Shown here in pieces: positions 1 to 8,775 of a stretch of DNA of 64,000 bases (position 1 is the first letter of the stretch; every line of letters starts with the position of its first letter). Location: the IMG/VR virus record IMGVR_UViG_3300008448_000014, positions 1 through 64,000 of that record. The stretch is one strand, 5' to 3'. This DNA comes from a virus. A program made the position numbers and the translations under genes. The notes beneath the pieces were generated by a model. It was not told the origin of the DNA, did no database searches, and worked only from the letters and a program-made list of their open reading frames with translations.

Positions 1-1974
1 CTTATATTTGATGGTAAATCAAGAGGACTTGGAGAACAATTTCTTAGAAATATATCAATGGATGAGAATGAAGCTGGATATGGACAAACAAATCCTATTA
101 CAGGTGAATTAATTAATTCTGTTCCTAAATATTTTATAAATGATTTAGGTGAAGGATATTCTACAGACTTATTTAAAACAATGGTTTTATATAATGAGTA
201 TGCTATTAAGTTTAAAAATCTAACTGATATTGAAGAAAGAAGTTTACAATTATTAAGAATTGAAAGAAATAAAAAATCTATAATGACTTCTACATTTGGT
301 TCTTTACTAAAAGAAGGAGATGATTTAAAATTTAATCCTAACAATTTAGAAAACTCTAAGCTTTTAGAAGATATGATTAAATCTGTTGTATATCAACAAA
401 AGTATGTTCAAAGTGAAGTGTTTGATATGGCTCTTGGAAAAATATCTGGATTTGGTAAAAATCTTAATGAAAAATTAGGAATGAAAATATTTCCAGAAGA
501 TTTAGAAGAAAGACAATTATCAGCAAATAAATTTTTAGACGCATTAAATACACAGTTTCAAATAACTACATTAGGACTAAATCCTTTATCTGCTATTTCT
601 AACTTATTTGGAGGTACTGCAAATGGTTTAATTAATGCTGGTAAGTATTTTACAAAACTAGATTTTTTGAAAACACAAATGTGGTTTCTTACAAATAAAA
701 TGACAGGTGGAGAAGATAGACAAAAAGCACTAGCTGCTCTTGATTATTTTGTTCCTTTTGTTGAAAGTTATAATAAAAATGCTGCAAGAAAACTTTCATT
801 GAATAAATTGGATGAACAAGGTGTACAGGATTTTTTAATGTTTTTAATGCGTAATGGGGATGAAGCTATACAAGCATTAAACTTTTATACATTTTTAAAA
901 AATACAATTGTTGAAGATGGTAAAATAGTTAATGTTAGAGAATATTTAAGAAGCACTGATGAATACAAAGCTTTTTATTCTGGTACACAAGAAGAAAGAA
1001 AGACAAGATCTGATAAGTTTGAAAAAGATGTACAAGAATTATTAGATAGTAAAGGAGTATTAAAACTTGGAGAAGTTGTAGATGGAGAATTTGTTATTCC
1101 TGGTGTAGATAAAAAATCTGATTCAGTTATAGAACTTAGAAGACTTGTACAAAGTTTTACTGCAGATGCTCTTGGTTCTATGAGTGAAGAGAATAGAAGA
1201 CTTATAAATATGAATGTTTATACATCTTCTATAATGGTATTTAAAAACTGGATTCCTAGACTTGTTGATATGCGTATTGGGGATATAAAATATAATGCTG
1301 CTTCAGATGCTTATGAGTGGGGTAGAATAAGAATGATATTTAATATATTAGGAACAGATACATTAAAATCTATAAAAAGTTTACAAGCTGCAATTGGTGG
1401 TAACAATGATGTATGGTTGGAACAAGTTAGATCATTATATGAAAGAAAACAAGCAGAGTATAAAGCTAGTACAAATAAAGATCTTGAAATGACTGAAGAT
1501 GAGTTTATAGCTCTTGTAAATCAAAACATTAAAAACCAAACAGTAGACTTAGTTATTTTGTTAGGATTAATATCTTTATTAGCAGGTTTAAAAGCTGCTG
1601 CTCCTGATGATGATGAAGATGTTCTTGTTAGAAATCAATATAAGTTTCTTCTTAAAGCAACTGATAAACTAACAGATGAGCTTATGTATTTTTATAAGCC
1701 TACAACTCCTATTGATTTAATTGGAGGTAAAGGTGGTATATTTCCATCTATAGGTTTATTAAATAATTATAAAAAGTTTTTTACAAATTTTCTTTCTGAA
1801 AACTATGGTATAATAACTGATGATGAAAAAATGCAGGATGATGCTAAACCTATTAAATATTTAATGAAATCATTCCCTATATCAAGTCAAGCTGCTGGTT
1901 ATCTTCCAATGTTTTACCCAGAACTAGCAAAAGATCTAGGTATAAAAGTCCAATCTACTTATGGTGTAAGATAA
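1..1974 (+). CDS. C-terminal part of a giant virion protein (5' end outside window)
   Basis: The frame is open from base 1, so the gene starts upstream of the window; an internal ATG at 58 is not a convincing start. About 657 residues are visible: mostly helical and charged, with one hydrophobic stretch (near VDLVILLGLISLLAGL) about 130 residues from the C-terminus and a Gly-rich loop (IGGKGG) after it. It is followed by lysis genes, as expected for the last large structural or ejection protein of a late operon. Role in the virion is inferred from position only; no enzymatic motif is seen in this part. Confidence 0.8.
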   Translation, partial: LIFDGKSRGLGEQFLRNISMDENEAGYGQTNPITGELINSVPKYFINDLGEGYSTDLFKTMVLYNEYAIKFKNLTDIEERSLQLLRIERNKKSIMTSTFGSLLKEGDDLKFNPNNLENSKLLEDMIKSVVYQQKYVQSEVFDMALGKISGFGKNLNEKLGMKIFPEDLEERQLSANKFLDALNTQFQITTLGLNPLSAISNLFGGTANGLINAGKYFTKLDFLKTQMWFLTNKMTGGEDRQKALAALDYFVPFVESYNKNAARKLSLNKLDEQGVQDFLMFLMRNGDEAIQALNFYTFLKNTIVEDGKIVNVREYLRSTDEYKAFYSGTQEERKTRSDKFEKDVQELLDSKGVLKLGEVVDGEFVIPGVDKKSDSVIELRRLVQSFTADALGSMSEENRRLINMNVYTSSIMVFKNWIPRLVDMRIGDIKYNAASDAYEWGRIRMIFNILGTDTLKSIKSLQAAIGGNNDVWLEQVRSLYERKQAEYKASTNKDLEMTEDEFIALVNQNIKNQTVDLVILLGLISLLAGLKAAAPDDDEDVLVRNQYKFLLKATDKLTDELMYFYKPTTPIDLIGGKGGIFPSIGLLNNYKKFFTNFLSENYGIITDDEKMQDDAKPIKYLMKSFPISSQAAGYLPMFYPELAKDLGIKVQSTYGVR

Positions 1975-2005
1975 TAACTAAAAAAGTTAATAAAATAAAT
2001 AATGT

Positions 2006-2049
2006 TTATGCTATATTATGTATAAAAAGTTGTATGTAGTATAGCATAA
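2006..2049 (+). terminator. Hairpin after giant virion gene
   Basis: TTATGCTATA (2006-2015) pairs with TATAGCATAA (2040-2049), and the stem extends inward with wobble pairs. It lies 32 bases after the stop codon and before the lysis genes. There is no clear T run after it, so it may be an attenuator or processing site rather than a strong terminator. Confidence 0.5.
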
Positions 2050-2064
2050 TATTATTTAAAACAA

Positions 2065-2072
2065 TATATTTG
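2065..2072 (+). promoter_or_regulatory. Possible -7 element upstream of lysis cassette
   Basis: TATATTTG matches the Bacteroidota -7 consensus TAnnTTTG 8/8, 57 bases before the first lysis gene and just after the hairpin. No TTG lies at the usual 17-23 base distance upstream (the nearest is 32 bases away), so the promoter call is weak. Confidence 0.35.
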
Positions 2073-2129
2073 TTGTTTATAAGGGAGAGAAATTAACATA
2101 TATGTAAACTTTAAAAAATTAATACAAAA

Positions 2130-2417
2130 ATGCCAGATTCTTCTCAAAGTCAATCAAAAATAATAGGAACAATAAAAGAATTCTTAGCTCCTATACTACT
2201 ATCAATAGTAGGTCTTTTCATCTGGAGAGATATATCAGAGATGAGATCAGATGTTAAACTTCTCCTTGTACAACAAAGTGCTGATAGAGTTAAAATAGAA
2301 AATATGGAAAGTGATATAGCTATGTTAAAATCTGTTGTTTTACAACCAGGTAAAGTAAAAGATGGTACATATGTTGTACAACCAGCCAAAAAAGAAGATG
2401 AACTTGAAATAAAATAA
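2130..2417 (+). CDS. Small membrane protein with coiled coil, lysis-cassette member
   Basis: 95 residues. One membrane segment (residues about 16-33, FLAPILLSIVGLFIW) is followed by a heptad-like helical region (residues 40-70). Layout resembles XhlA-type holin partners: a short N-terminus, one membrane helix and a coiled coil. It is 2 bases upstream of the holin candidate and 0.8 kb upstream of the endolysin, which supports a lysis role. The function is inferred. Confidence 0.7.
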   Translation: MPDSSQSQSKIIGTIKEFLAPILLSIVGLFIWRDISEMRSDVKLLLVQQSADRVKIENMESDIAMLKSVVLQPGKVKDGTYVVQPAKKEDELEIK

Positions 2418-2419
2418 TT

Positions 2420-2644
2420 ATGAAAGACAATGTAATTTATAATTGGATAAAAAATAATATACTACCAATAGTATTAGTAATAGGTGGTATTATAGACCAA
2501 ACAACTGATTTATTAGTACAATTGTTATCAGAAGTTAATGCACCTGCTTGGGTGGGTACATTATTAAGAATTATTATTATATCTATAGGAGCATTTAAAC
2601 TTTATTATACTGAATCAAGTAATGCTATTAAAAAACAAAAATAA
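2420..2644 (+). CDS. Putative holin
   Basis: 74 residues with two hydrophobic segments (about 12-33 and 43-62) and a basic C-terminal tail (NAIKKQK), the common form of small class II holins. It sits between the XhlA-like protein and the spanin-like gene, with the M15 endolysin downstream. Holins form membrane pores that release endolysin. The call rests on topology and context, not on a recognised family. Confidence 0.6.
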   Translation: MKDNVIYNWIKNNILPIVLVIGGIIDQTTDLLVQLLSEVNAPAWVGTLLRIIIISIGAFKLYYTESSNAIKKQK

Positions 2645-3248
2645 AATTAGTTATTTAATAATAATAGTTTTAGTTATTATTATTCTAATACAAAGATCTT
2701 GTACAGGACCATCTATTATAAATAATGATCCTCAGATATCTGTAAAAATAGATACAGTATATAAATATATTACTGACACTATTACTAAAACTGTAAAGTT
2801 AAAATCAGTTGTTTATGTAAAACCAGATGGTCCTCAATACTATCCAGGTGAGACTATTGATACATGTAAACAAAGATTCCAAAACTTATTAAAAGAACAT
2901 ATTGCTAAGAAAGTATATAAAGACACTTTAAAACTAGATAGTCTTGGAACTATAACAGTTATAGATACAGTGTGGATTAATAAATTATATGGTAAGAGAA
3001 CATATATACAAGATATTAAAATACCAACTGTTACAAAAACAGTTACAATTACTAAAACAGAAGATCCTAAAAGACAATTATATATAGGAGGTAATTTGTT
3101 TGGAGATAAATCACAATTACAATTAGTAACTCCAGGGATTCTATATAAAACTAAAAAAGACCATATATATCAAGTTAACCTAGGAGTAAATTTTGATGGT
3201 TCTATTACATATGGATTAGGACTATATTATAAAATCAAACTAAAATAA
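2622..3248 (+). CDS. Inner-membrane-anchored envelope protein, spanin candidate
   Basis: 208 residues. The start overlaps the holin end by 23 bases. A basic N-terminus and one hydrophobic anchor (about residues 9-25) precede a periplasmic-looking region with repeated Asp-Thr/Ile-Thr-rich strands (DTVYKYITDTITKTV). The last 50 residues alternate polar and hydrophobic and end in aromatic strands, like an outer-membrane beta hairpin. The general look recalls the DUF6808-type proteins of Bacteroidota phages (from memory). A bridge from inner to outer membrane would fit a spanin role beside a holin and an endolysin, but that is inference. Confidence 0.6.
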   Translation: MLLKNKNKISYLIIIVLVIIILIQRSCTGPSIINNDPQISVKIDTVYKYITDTITKTVKLKSVVYVKPDGPQYYPGETIDTCKQRFQNLLKEHIAKKVYKDTLKLDSLGTITVIDTVWINKLYGKRTYIQDIKIPTVTKTVTITKTEDPKRQLYIGGNLFGDKSQLQLVTPGILYKTKKDHIYQVNLGVNFDGSITYGLGLYYKIKLK

Positions 3249-3254
3249 TAACCA

Positions 3255-3674
3255 ATGGTAACAAGTGCACAATGTTTAAAAAAATATGGTGATCCTACAA
3301 AAGAATCTAACATGATTTTATGGGATGTACCAACTGAATTAGAAATAGGAGTTATACCTAAAAGATTATATTGTAATAAAGACTTAATTGCTCCACTTAC
3401 AAAAGCATTTAAAAATCTTATAGATACAGGATTTGTAAAAGAATTAAAAACCTGGGATGGATGTTTCAATATCAGAAAGAAAAGAGGTTTAAAAAGCATG
3501 TCATTACATTCATGGGGAATTGCCATTGATGTAAATGCTGCATGGAATGGATTAGGGAAAACTCCACAACTATCTGCAGGATTTGTAAAATGTTTTACAG
3601 ATGCTGGGTTTGATTGGGGTGGAAATTGGACAAATAGACCTGACGGAATGCATTTTCAACTAAATAAAATATAA
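3255..3674 (+). CDS. Peptidase M15 family endolysin (D-Ala-D-Ala/L-Ala-D-Glu type)
   Basis: 139 residues. Zinc-site motif SLHSWGIAID places His85 and Asp92 in the M15 SxHxxGxAxD pattern, and DGMHFQ supplies His133. These proteins cleave peptidoglycan peptide stems. The size fits a single-domain lytic peptidase, and the gene follows holin-like genes in the same operon. It has no signal peptide, so it would need the holin for release. The stop overlaps the next start (TAATG at 3672-3676). Confidence 0.9.
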   Translation: MVTSAQCLKKYGDPTKESNMILWDVPTELEIGVIPKRLYCNKDLIAPLTKAFKNLIDTGFVKELKTWDGCFNIRKKRGLKSMSLHSWGIAIDVNAAWNGLGKTPQLSAGFVKCFTDAGFDWGGNWTNRPDGMHFQLNKI

Positions 3675-3811
3675 TGGCAAAGATAACCAACACAGTAGAA
3701 AAAATAGCTAAACCAAAGGTTAAACGTCCTGGTGTTCATGCTAAATCAAAAACTTCTAAATTAAAAACTAGTAAGTTATATAAGAAAGCTTATAATTCTC
3801 AAGGTAGATAA
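3674..3811 (+). CDS. Small basic protein, 45 aa
   Basis: Start and stop both overlap neighbours as TAATG, so it is in a coupled string. Very Lys-rich with an ending of the type KLYKKAYNSQGR that I recognise from many small Bacteroidota phage proteins. Function unknown; a basic virion-associated or nucleic-acid-binding peptide is possible. Confidence 0.7.
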   Translation: MAKITNTVEKIAKPKVKRPGVHAKSKTSKLKTSKLYKKAYNSQGR

Positions 3812-4113
3812 TGGAAATCATATTTCAAGGTAATGTAGCAACAGATGGTAGTACAAAAATAACTTGTACATCTACTTCTATGGTTGTAAATGAAATTATT
3901 ATAAATAATATAGATAATAATTACAATATTACTATGAATAGGTTTATGACAGGAGAAGGAATACACCTTATACCTATATATGAATTTGCTTTAGATCTTG
4001 GAGATACAGTAAGAGACACTGAAGGATACACACTAAATCAAGGTAATTTTTTACAACTAATAACTAATGTAATAGGTACAACTTATTATATTAGTGCAAC
4101 AGAAACAGACTAA
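3811..4113 (+). CDS. Hypothetical virion-region protein, 100 aa
   Basis: A beta-rich, Thr/Asn-rich sequence without Cys-rich or catalytic motifs. It ends exactly where the next fibre gene begins (TAA then ATG at 4114). Resembles small tail or capsid-decoration proteins in composition only. Function unknown. Confidence 0.7.
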   Translation: MEIIFQGNVATDGSTKITCTSTSMVVNEIIINNIDNNYNITMNRFMTGEGIHLIPIYEFALDLGDTVRDTEGYTLNQGNFLQLITNVIGTTYYISATETD

Positions 4114-5274
4114 ATGTTACAGATATATAATAAATATGGACAGTTAAAAGTTGTTTCTTCTACATCAAGCACTGGTGTATCTTCTGTTTCAGGAGTTTCT
4201 CCTATCACCTCTACAGGAGGAACAAATCCTATTATTAGTACATTGGTAACTCCTAATAAATTATTAGGAAGATATAGTGCTAGCACTGGACCAATGCAAG
4301 AAATTATAATTGGAAGTGGATTATCTTTAGTTGGTAACACTCTTACCTCTACAAGTGCTGTTACACCAAACGCATTAACAAAAGTTGATGATACTAATGT
4401 TACATTAACATTGGGAGGAAATCCATCAACAGCTTTATTACAAAATGTGTCATTAACATTAGGATGGACAGGGACTTTAGCAGATAGTAGAATAACATCA
4501 GCTAGTACATGGAATGCTAAACAAGATGCAATTTCTTTAACTACATTAGGAACTTCAGGTCCAGCTACATTTATTTCTAATGTATTAAATATTCCACAAT
4601 ATACAGAGGTTTTTACTGGAACAGTTACATCTGTAGCAGCATTGACATTAGGTACTACAGGTACAGATTTATCATCAAGTGTTGTAAATAGTACAACAAC
4701 TCCTGTAATAACTTTAAATGTTCCTACAGCTAGTGCTACAAACAGAGGAGCTTTAAGTAGTACAGATTGGACTATATTTAACAATAAGCAAAATAATTTA
4801 GGCTATACGCCACCTCAAACTTGGTACAGGGGATTAGATGGTGTTACTGTTGCAAATACTCTAACAATTACTCCAACTTATACTCAATTAATACCAGCTA
4901 ATACATTTGCATCTGGTGATGTAGTTGAATTATTATTTAGAAGTACAGCACCTGGAGCTAAAACATCAGCTTCAAGTATTTATGTCTACATAAACACTAC
5001 TAACAATTTGAGTGGAACTCCAATTCAAGTTGGTATTTTAACAGGTGGTGCAACAACAAGAACTATTCAAATAGAAAGAGCTTTAGCTATAAAAGGAGCA
5101 ACAACAAGAGTTATAAATTCAGCTGGTACAACTGCAACTGATACTGGAATAAGTGCCGCAATGTCAACACTTACGATTGATTGGACAGTAAACCAATTCT
5201 TTGTCTTTGCAATAGGACATACAGTTGCTGACCAAACACTAACAGGAGATTTTTACAGAATAACAAAAAATTAA
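4114..5274 (+). CDS. Tail fibre / adhesin
   Basis: 386 residues, low-complexity Ser/Thr/Gly/Ala-rich. The N-terminal half has repeated beta-type units (SPITSTGGTNPIIS, then LTLGTTG patterns) typical of phage fibre shafts. The C-terminal third is a more compact beta domain beginning near WYRGLDG and containing IPANTFASGDVVEL. A similar IPANGFQVGD phrase occurs in the collagen-like gene at 8776. Probably binds the host surface. Confidence 0.75.
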   Translation: MLQIYNKYGQLKVVSSTSSTGVSSVSGVSPITSTGGTNPIISTLVTPNKLLGRYSASTGPMQEIIIGSGLSLVGNTLTSTSAVTPNALTKVDDTNVTLTLGGNPSTALLQNVSLTLGWTGTLADSRITSASTWNAKQDAISLTTLGTSGPATFISNVLNIPQYTEVFTGTVTSVAALTLGTTGTDLSSSVVNSTTTPVITLNVPTASATNRGALSSTDWTIFNNKQNNLGYTPPQTWYRGLDGVTVANTLTITPTYTQLIPANTFASGDVVELLFRSTAPGAKTSASSIYVYINTTNNLSGTPIQVGILTGGATTRTIQIERALAIKGATTRVINSAGTTATDTGISAAMSTLTIDWTVNQFFVFAIGHTVADQTLTGDFYRITKN

Positions 5275-5280
5275 AAAGAT

Positions 5281-5436
5281 ATGAACATAACAAGAGAATT
5301 TTTAGAAAATGGATACATTATTCATAATGATACACAAGTAAGTGTAGAAGTTGACGGTCAAGTTATTTTATATACAGTTGAAAATACTCAACAATTTATA
5401 AAACAATTAGAACAAAATAACAATATAAACAAATAA
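5281..5436 (+). CDS. Hypothetical protein, 51 aa
   Basis: Begins 6 bases after the fibre gene. Acidic/polar, with a Gln/Asn-rich C-terminus (KQLEQNNNINK). No motif recognised. A chaperone or fibre accessory role would fit the position but is not shown. Confidence 0.6.
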   Translation: MNITREFLENGYIIHNDTQVSVEVDGQVILYTVENTQQFIKQLEQNNNINK

Positions 5437-5452
5437 TATTAAAAATTATATT

Positions 5453-5460
5453 TACATTTG
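5453..5460 (+). promoter_or_regulatory. Possible -7 promoter element
   Basis: TACATTTG matches TAnnTTTG 8/8 and lies 23 bases before the ATG at 5484 in a short intergenic gap. No TTG is present 17-23 bases upstream. Confidence 0.35.
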
Positions 5461-5483
5461 TAAAACTTAAAATATTAAAAATC

Positions 5484-6134
5484 ATGGCAATACCATCTAG
5501 ACAAATAGGTTGGAGTACAGAATCAAACCTATTATGGCAAATATTAAAACAACTCACTAGACTAACCTCTACATTATTTAGTTTAAAAGAAGCAGCTACA
5601 CCTAAATATAAAGTGTATACAGCTTTATTAACACAGAGTGGTGGAGATAATATCTTACCAATTAATACAGGAGACCTAACAATAGGCGTAACATATTTGA
5701 TAAATGATTCTTCTGTAGGAATGGATTTTACTAATGTAGGTGCTCCTAATAATGATTCGGGAACATATTTTGTTGCTACAGGAACTACACCTAATAGTTG
5801 GGGAATAGATGAAGGAGGACCTGGTATTTTATTATACAATACAGGGGCTCCAGTAGTAACAGTATTAGAAAACACTATTGGGAATATTTGGTTTACTTAT
5901 CAAGATGTTGGAAACTATATTGTTAATTCTAATGGTTTATTTACTGCTAATAAAACTATACCACAAATGCTCCCTGAGGGATATACAGAAGACTCTGAAA
6001 ATATATATAGTTATGAATGTTTTCCTACAGATACTAATAGTATTGGAATAAGAACACTTAGTAAATCAGTTTCTACAGACAATTTATTAGGAGCTTATGC
6101 CCAAAATGCAATAGAAATAAAAGTTTATAACTAA
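5484..6134 (+). CDS. Mosaic adhesin with RQIGW N-terminal module
   Basis: 216 residues. The N-terminal module (RQIGWSTESNLLWQILKQL) is shared with the 47-residue gene at 6152. The following domain begins PKYKVYTALLTQSG and ends IEIKVYN, matching the frame of the 7341 protein (PPYKVYTALLSQNG to LEIRVYN). So this is a two-part protein: an attachment module plus a beta-rich displayed domain. Likely a virion surface or receptor-binding component. Confidence 0.7.
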   Translation: MAIPSRQIGWSTESNLLWQILKQLTRLTSTLFSLKEAATPKYKVYTALLTQSGGDNILPINTGDLTIGVTYLINDSSVGMDFTNVGAPNNDSGTYFVATGTTPNSWGIDEGGPGILLYNTGAPVVTVLENTIGNIWFTYQDVGNYIVNSNGLFTANKTIPQMLPEGYTEDSENIYSYECFPTDTNSIGIRTLSKSVSTDNLLGAYAQNAIEIKVYN

Positions 6135-6151
6135 TAAATATAAAAGAAAAA

Positions 6152-6295
6152 ATGAGTATAGGCAATAGACAAATAGGTTGGTCTCAAGAGAGTAATCTTC
6201 TTTGGGAAATTTCAAAACAGCTTGATAGAGCAATATCAGTGTTATGCACAGGACCATGTTCTACAACTACAACTACCTCCACTATAGCAATTTAA
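6152..6295 (+). CDS. Short paralogue of the adhesin N-terminal module, 47 aa
   Basis: Contains RQIGWSQESNLLWEISKQL, nearly the same as the start of the 5484 protein, then a short Cys-containing linker and a Thr run (STTTTTTST). It has the anchoring module and linker but no displayed domain. It may be a minimal cap, a remnant after domain loss, or a recombination acceptor. A normal start and stop argue against simple decay. Confidence 0.65.
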   Translation: MSIGNRQIGWSQESNLLWEISKQLDRAISVLCTGPCSTTTTTSTIAI

Positions 6296-6320
6296 TAAAA
6301 AACAATAAACCAACTACATA

Positions 6321-7334
6321 ATGAAACCAATATTCATCACAGCTCAACCTACAGATAGTTATTTTGTATGGCAAAATCATATGTATATAGAATCTTGTTT
6401 AGCTCAAGGAATTGAACAAGAACAAATACATATTCTATTATACAATCCTATAGGAAGACCTTATAATACCAACTGGGATAAATTAAAAGAATGTTACCCA
6501 AAATTAAATATATTTGTATATCAAGATAAAGGAGTTCAAAAGTTTTTAGGAACTTATATCCCTATATTAAGACCACATATTCTTTGGCAACATTTTGAAG
6601 CTTTTCCAGAATTACAAGATAAAACAATAGTATACACTGACTGTGATATTCTTTGGACAGATAACATGAACATTAATCAGTTATTAGAAGATAACATAAA
6701 TTATGTTAGTGATGCTAGTTCTTATTTAAATAATTCTTATTTTGAAAGTAAAGTAAAAGATGTACTTCCTGATAAGTTAGAACAATATAAAAACAGAGAT
6801 GTAGTAAAAGAACTTTGTACAATAACAGGAATAGATAAACAAACTGTATTAGACAATAATTCAAATACAGGTGGTGTACAATATATATTAAAAAACATTA
6901 ATTCTGATTTTTGGAAAAAAGTGGAAAAAGATGTTCTTCTTATTAGAACACATTTATTGAATTTCAATAGAGAGTTTTTTAAAGATGAAAATAGTGGCAT
7001 ACAATCATGGTGTGCAGATTTATGGGCAGTGCAATACAATCTTTGGTATTTTAACAAAGAGAGTAGAACAACTAAAGAATTAGATTTTGCATGGAGTACA
7101 GATCCTATAAGTAAATTAGAATCATATCCTATTCTTCATAATGCAGGAATAGTTTCTGAAACAGGAAATGGTTACCCAGCTTTCTATAAAGGAAAATATC
7201 ATATGGGAGTTGATCCAACAAAAGATGCTAACCTAGATGTTATTCTTAATAATGAACAATCAAAAAAATATTGTACATGGTTCTATGCTACAAAATTGAA
7301 TGAAATTAAAAATAAATATAAACTTAATTATTAA
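6321..7334 (+). CDS. Putative glycosyltransferase (GT-A-like)
   Basis: 337 residues. Rossmann-like start (PIFITAQPTD) and a DxD-type metal/nucleotide-sugar motif, YTDCDILW (Asp107 and Asp109), after a predicted strand. Later NTGGVQ and HNAG segments fit a GT-A core. It sits inside the adhesin cluster on the plus strand, so it probably glycosylates virion proteins or changes the host surface. Substrate unknown. Confidence 0.65.
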   Translation: MKPIFITAQPTDSYFVWQNHMYIESCLAQGIEQEQIHILLYNPIGRPYNTNWDKLKECYPKLNIFVYQDKGVQKFLGTYIPILRPHILWQHFEAFPELQDKTIVYTDCDILWTDNMNINQLLEDNINYVSDASSYLNNSYFESKVKDVLPDKLEQYKNRDVVKELCTITGIDKQTVLDNNSNTGGVQYILKNINSDFWKKVEKDVLLIRTHLLNFNREFFKDENSGIQSWCADLWAVQYNLWYFNKESRTTKELDFAWSTDPISKLESYPILHNAGIVSETGNGYPAFYKGKYHMGVDPTKDANLDVILNNEQSKKYCTWFYATKLNEIKNKYKLNY

Positions 7335-7340
7335 AATATT

Positions 7341-7817
7341 ATGCCTACATTTATAAAAGCTGGATTTTGGAATAAAAAAAAATATAAGTTAAATGGAGAA
7401 TTAGATCTTGATAGATTAATAGAAACATTTATTTCTTCATCAACTACTACTACAACTACAACCCAACCTCCTTATAAGGTTTATACTGCTTTGTTATCTC
7501 AAAATGGAACTGCATTATCTCCTCCAACAGCAATTGAACTAGAAAACACTTTAGGGTTTTCTCCTGCTTGGTTTGCACAGAGTGTAGGACAGTATTTTAC
7601 TCAAAATGTAGAGTTCGATGCTTCTTATTTAGATAAAGTAACTGTAATTGTAACTCCTATAAATAGATCTGGAAAAAGTATTAATTTAGAAGCTTATGCT
7701 AATATTCAAACTAATGGTATTTGGCTTATGTCAAAAAATGGAACATCTTTTGAAGATGGATTGTTGTCAAATGGTCCAAACGTAAAAACAACTCTTGAAA
7801 TAAGAGTATATAATTAA
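7341..7817 (+). CDS. Mosaic adhesin with FIKAGFW module and poly-Thr linker
   Basis: 158 residues. The N-terminal FIKAGFW module is shared with the 8776 gene. A Thr run at about residues 35-41 leads into a YKVYTALLSQNG domain like that of the 5484 protein. Three blocks (anchor, linker, displayed domain) are joined differently from its neighbours, suggesting exchange of modules by recombination. Confidence 0.7.
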   Translation: MPTFIKAGFWNKKKYKLNGELDLDRLIETFISSSTTTTTTTQPPYKVYTALLSQNGTALSPPTAIELENTLGFSPAWFAQSVGQYFTQNVEFDASYLDKVTVIVTPINRSGKSINLEAYANIQTNGIWLMSKNGTSFEDGLLSNGPNVKTTLEIRVYN

Positions 7818-7846
7818 ACAAATATTAACTATTAAATATAAATAAA

Positions 7847-8056
7847 ATGACACCAAACAAACGTGACTTAAAAGCGTATGTACGCTTTGATGGTTCAGGA
7901 AGAGTAGTTCCTGGAAGCTTAGTACTTAGACGTAATAAACCTAAAGTAGGTAAATGGCAAGAGATTATTGGATATGAGTGTTGTAATCCTACAACAACAT
8001 CAACAACAACTCTAGCACCAACCACTACAACAACAACAACAACTTTAGCTCTTTAA
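7847..8056 (+). CDS. Small virion-associated protein with poly-Thr tail
   Basis: 69 residues. A folded-looking N-terminal 45 residues (AYVRFDGSGRVVPGSLVLRR) is followed by CC and a tail almost wholly of Thr with Ala/Leu/Pro. It is a type I have seen repeatedly in Bacteroidota phage contigs (memory). The tail resembles the linkers of adjacent adhesins and is encoded by an ACA/ACT-rich simple repeat. Confidence 0.65.
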   Translation: MTPNKRDLKAYVRFDGSGRVVPGSLVLRRNKPKVGKWQEIIGYECCNPTTTSTTTLAPTTTTTTTTLAL

Positions 8057-8073
8057 TTTTAAAAGCATACAAC

Positions 8074-8490
8074 ATGGCACTAAAATCCATATTTCCAGAA
8101 GAAATGATGGAATCAAAAGGAAGTTCTAGTATGACACTAGAAAGTATAGCTGGTAAGCTAACATATTTTCATGAACAATTACATTTGTTACATTGGCAAA
8201 CAAGAGTGTATGCAGAACATCAAGCTTTAGGAGGATTGTATGATTATGTACATGATTTTAAAGATGGTGTTATAGAGAAACTTATGGGATATACAGGTAA
8301 AAGACCTGGTGTATTTAAAATAGATCCTCTTACAAACTGTACAGCTATGTCTTGTGTAGAAGCTCTTTGCAATTTTGCAAGTGAATTAAAAGCATATGGT
8401 GATGCAAATAGTTATCATGATATTGGAAATTTAGCAGATGCATTATCAGGTGAATCTGCAAAGGTAAAATATCTATTAACATTATCATAA
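8074..8490 (+). CDS. Dps/ferritin-like protein (DUF5856-type)
   Basis: 138 residues. The helix HEQLHLLHWQTRVYAEHQALGG has the His/Trp/His/Glu spacing of the Dps ferroxidase helix (HxxHWxxxGxxFxxLHxxxxE). The family is known from crAss-like phages near structural genes. Dps proteins form cages that oxidise iron and can bind DNA. Whether this one is virion-borne or protects DNA is not visible. The stop overlaps the next ATG. Confidence 0.7.
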   Translation: MALKSIFPEEMMESKGSSSMTLESIAGKLTYFHEQLHLLHWQTRVYAEHQALGGLYDYVHDFKDGVIEKLMGYTGKRPGVFKIDPLTNCTAMSCVEALCNFASELKAYGDANSYHDIGNLADALSGESAKVKYLLTLS

Positions 8491-8774
8491 TGAATATAAA
8501 CAGAAAACATTTTCCTAAAGTGATGCAAGATAATGATGAAATTTTTTTTGCATCACTAATAGGAGTAATAGAATCTGTAGATGAATTATGTAGTTTAGAG
8601 ATTACAAAAAACAATGATAATTATAGATTTAGAATAGCAGCAAGTCTTCCTATGTATAACAATATGCTTATAGAAGAAATATTAAAGTTCTGTAATCTAT
8701 TCCATATCAAACTTGATATGAGCAAGAGTATTAAAACAACAAGCGTTATTACATTTGATATAAATTTAGAATAA
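8490..8774 (+). CDS. Hypothetical protein, 94 aa
   Basis: Start overlaps the stop of the Dps-like gene (TAATG), so translation is probably coupled. Alpha/beta composition with a C-terminal strand pattern (TTSVITFDINLE). No family recognised. Confidence 0.65.
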   Translation: MNINRKHFPKVMQDNDEIFFASLIGVIESVDELCSLEITKNNDNYRFRIAASLPMYNNMLIEEILKFCNLFHIKLDMSKSIKTTSVITFDINLE

Positions 8775-8775
8775 C

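Noticed and set aside
4110-4784. Long minus-strand frame opposite the fibre gene
   Set aside because: Shadow of the Thr/Val-rich fibre coding sequence; the plus frame continues the operon with proper junctions.
7985-8050. CRISPR-like repeats
   Set aside because: The repeats are ACA/ACT codons of a poly-Thr tail in an open frame, not spaced direct repeats.
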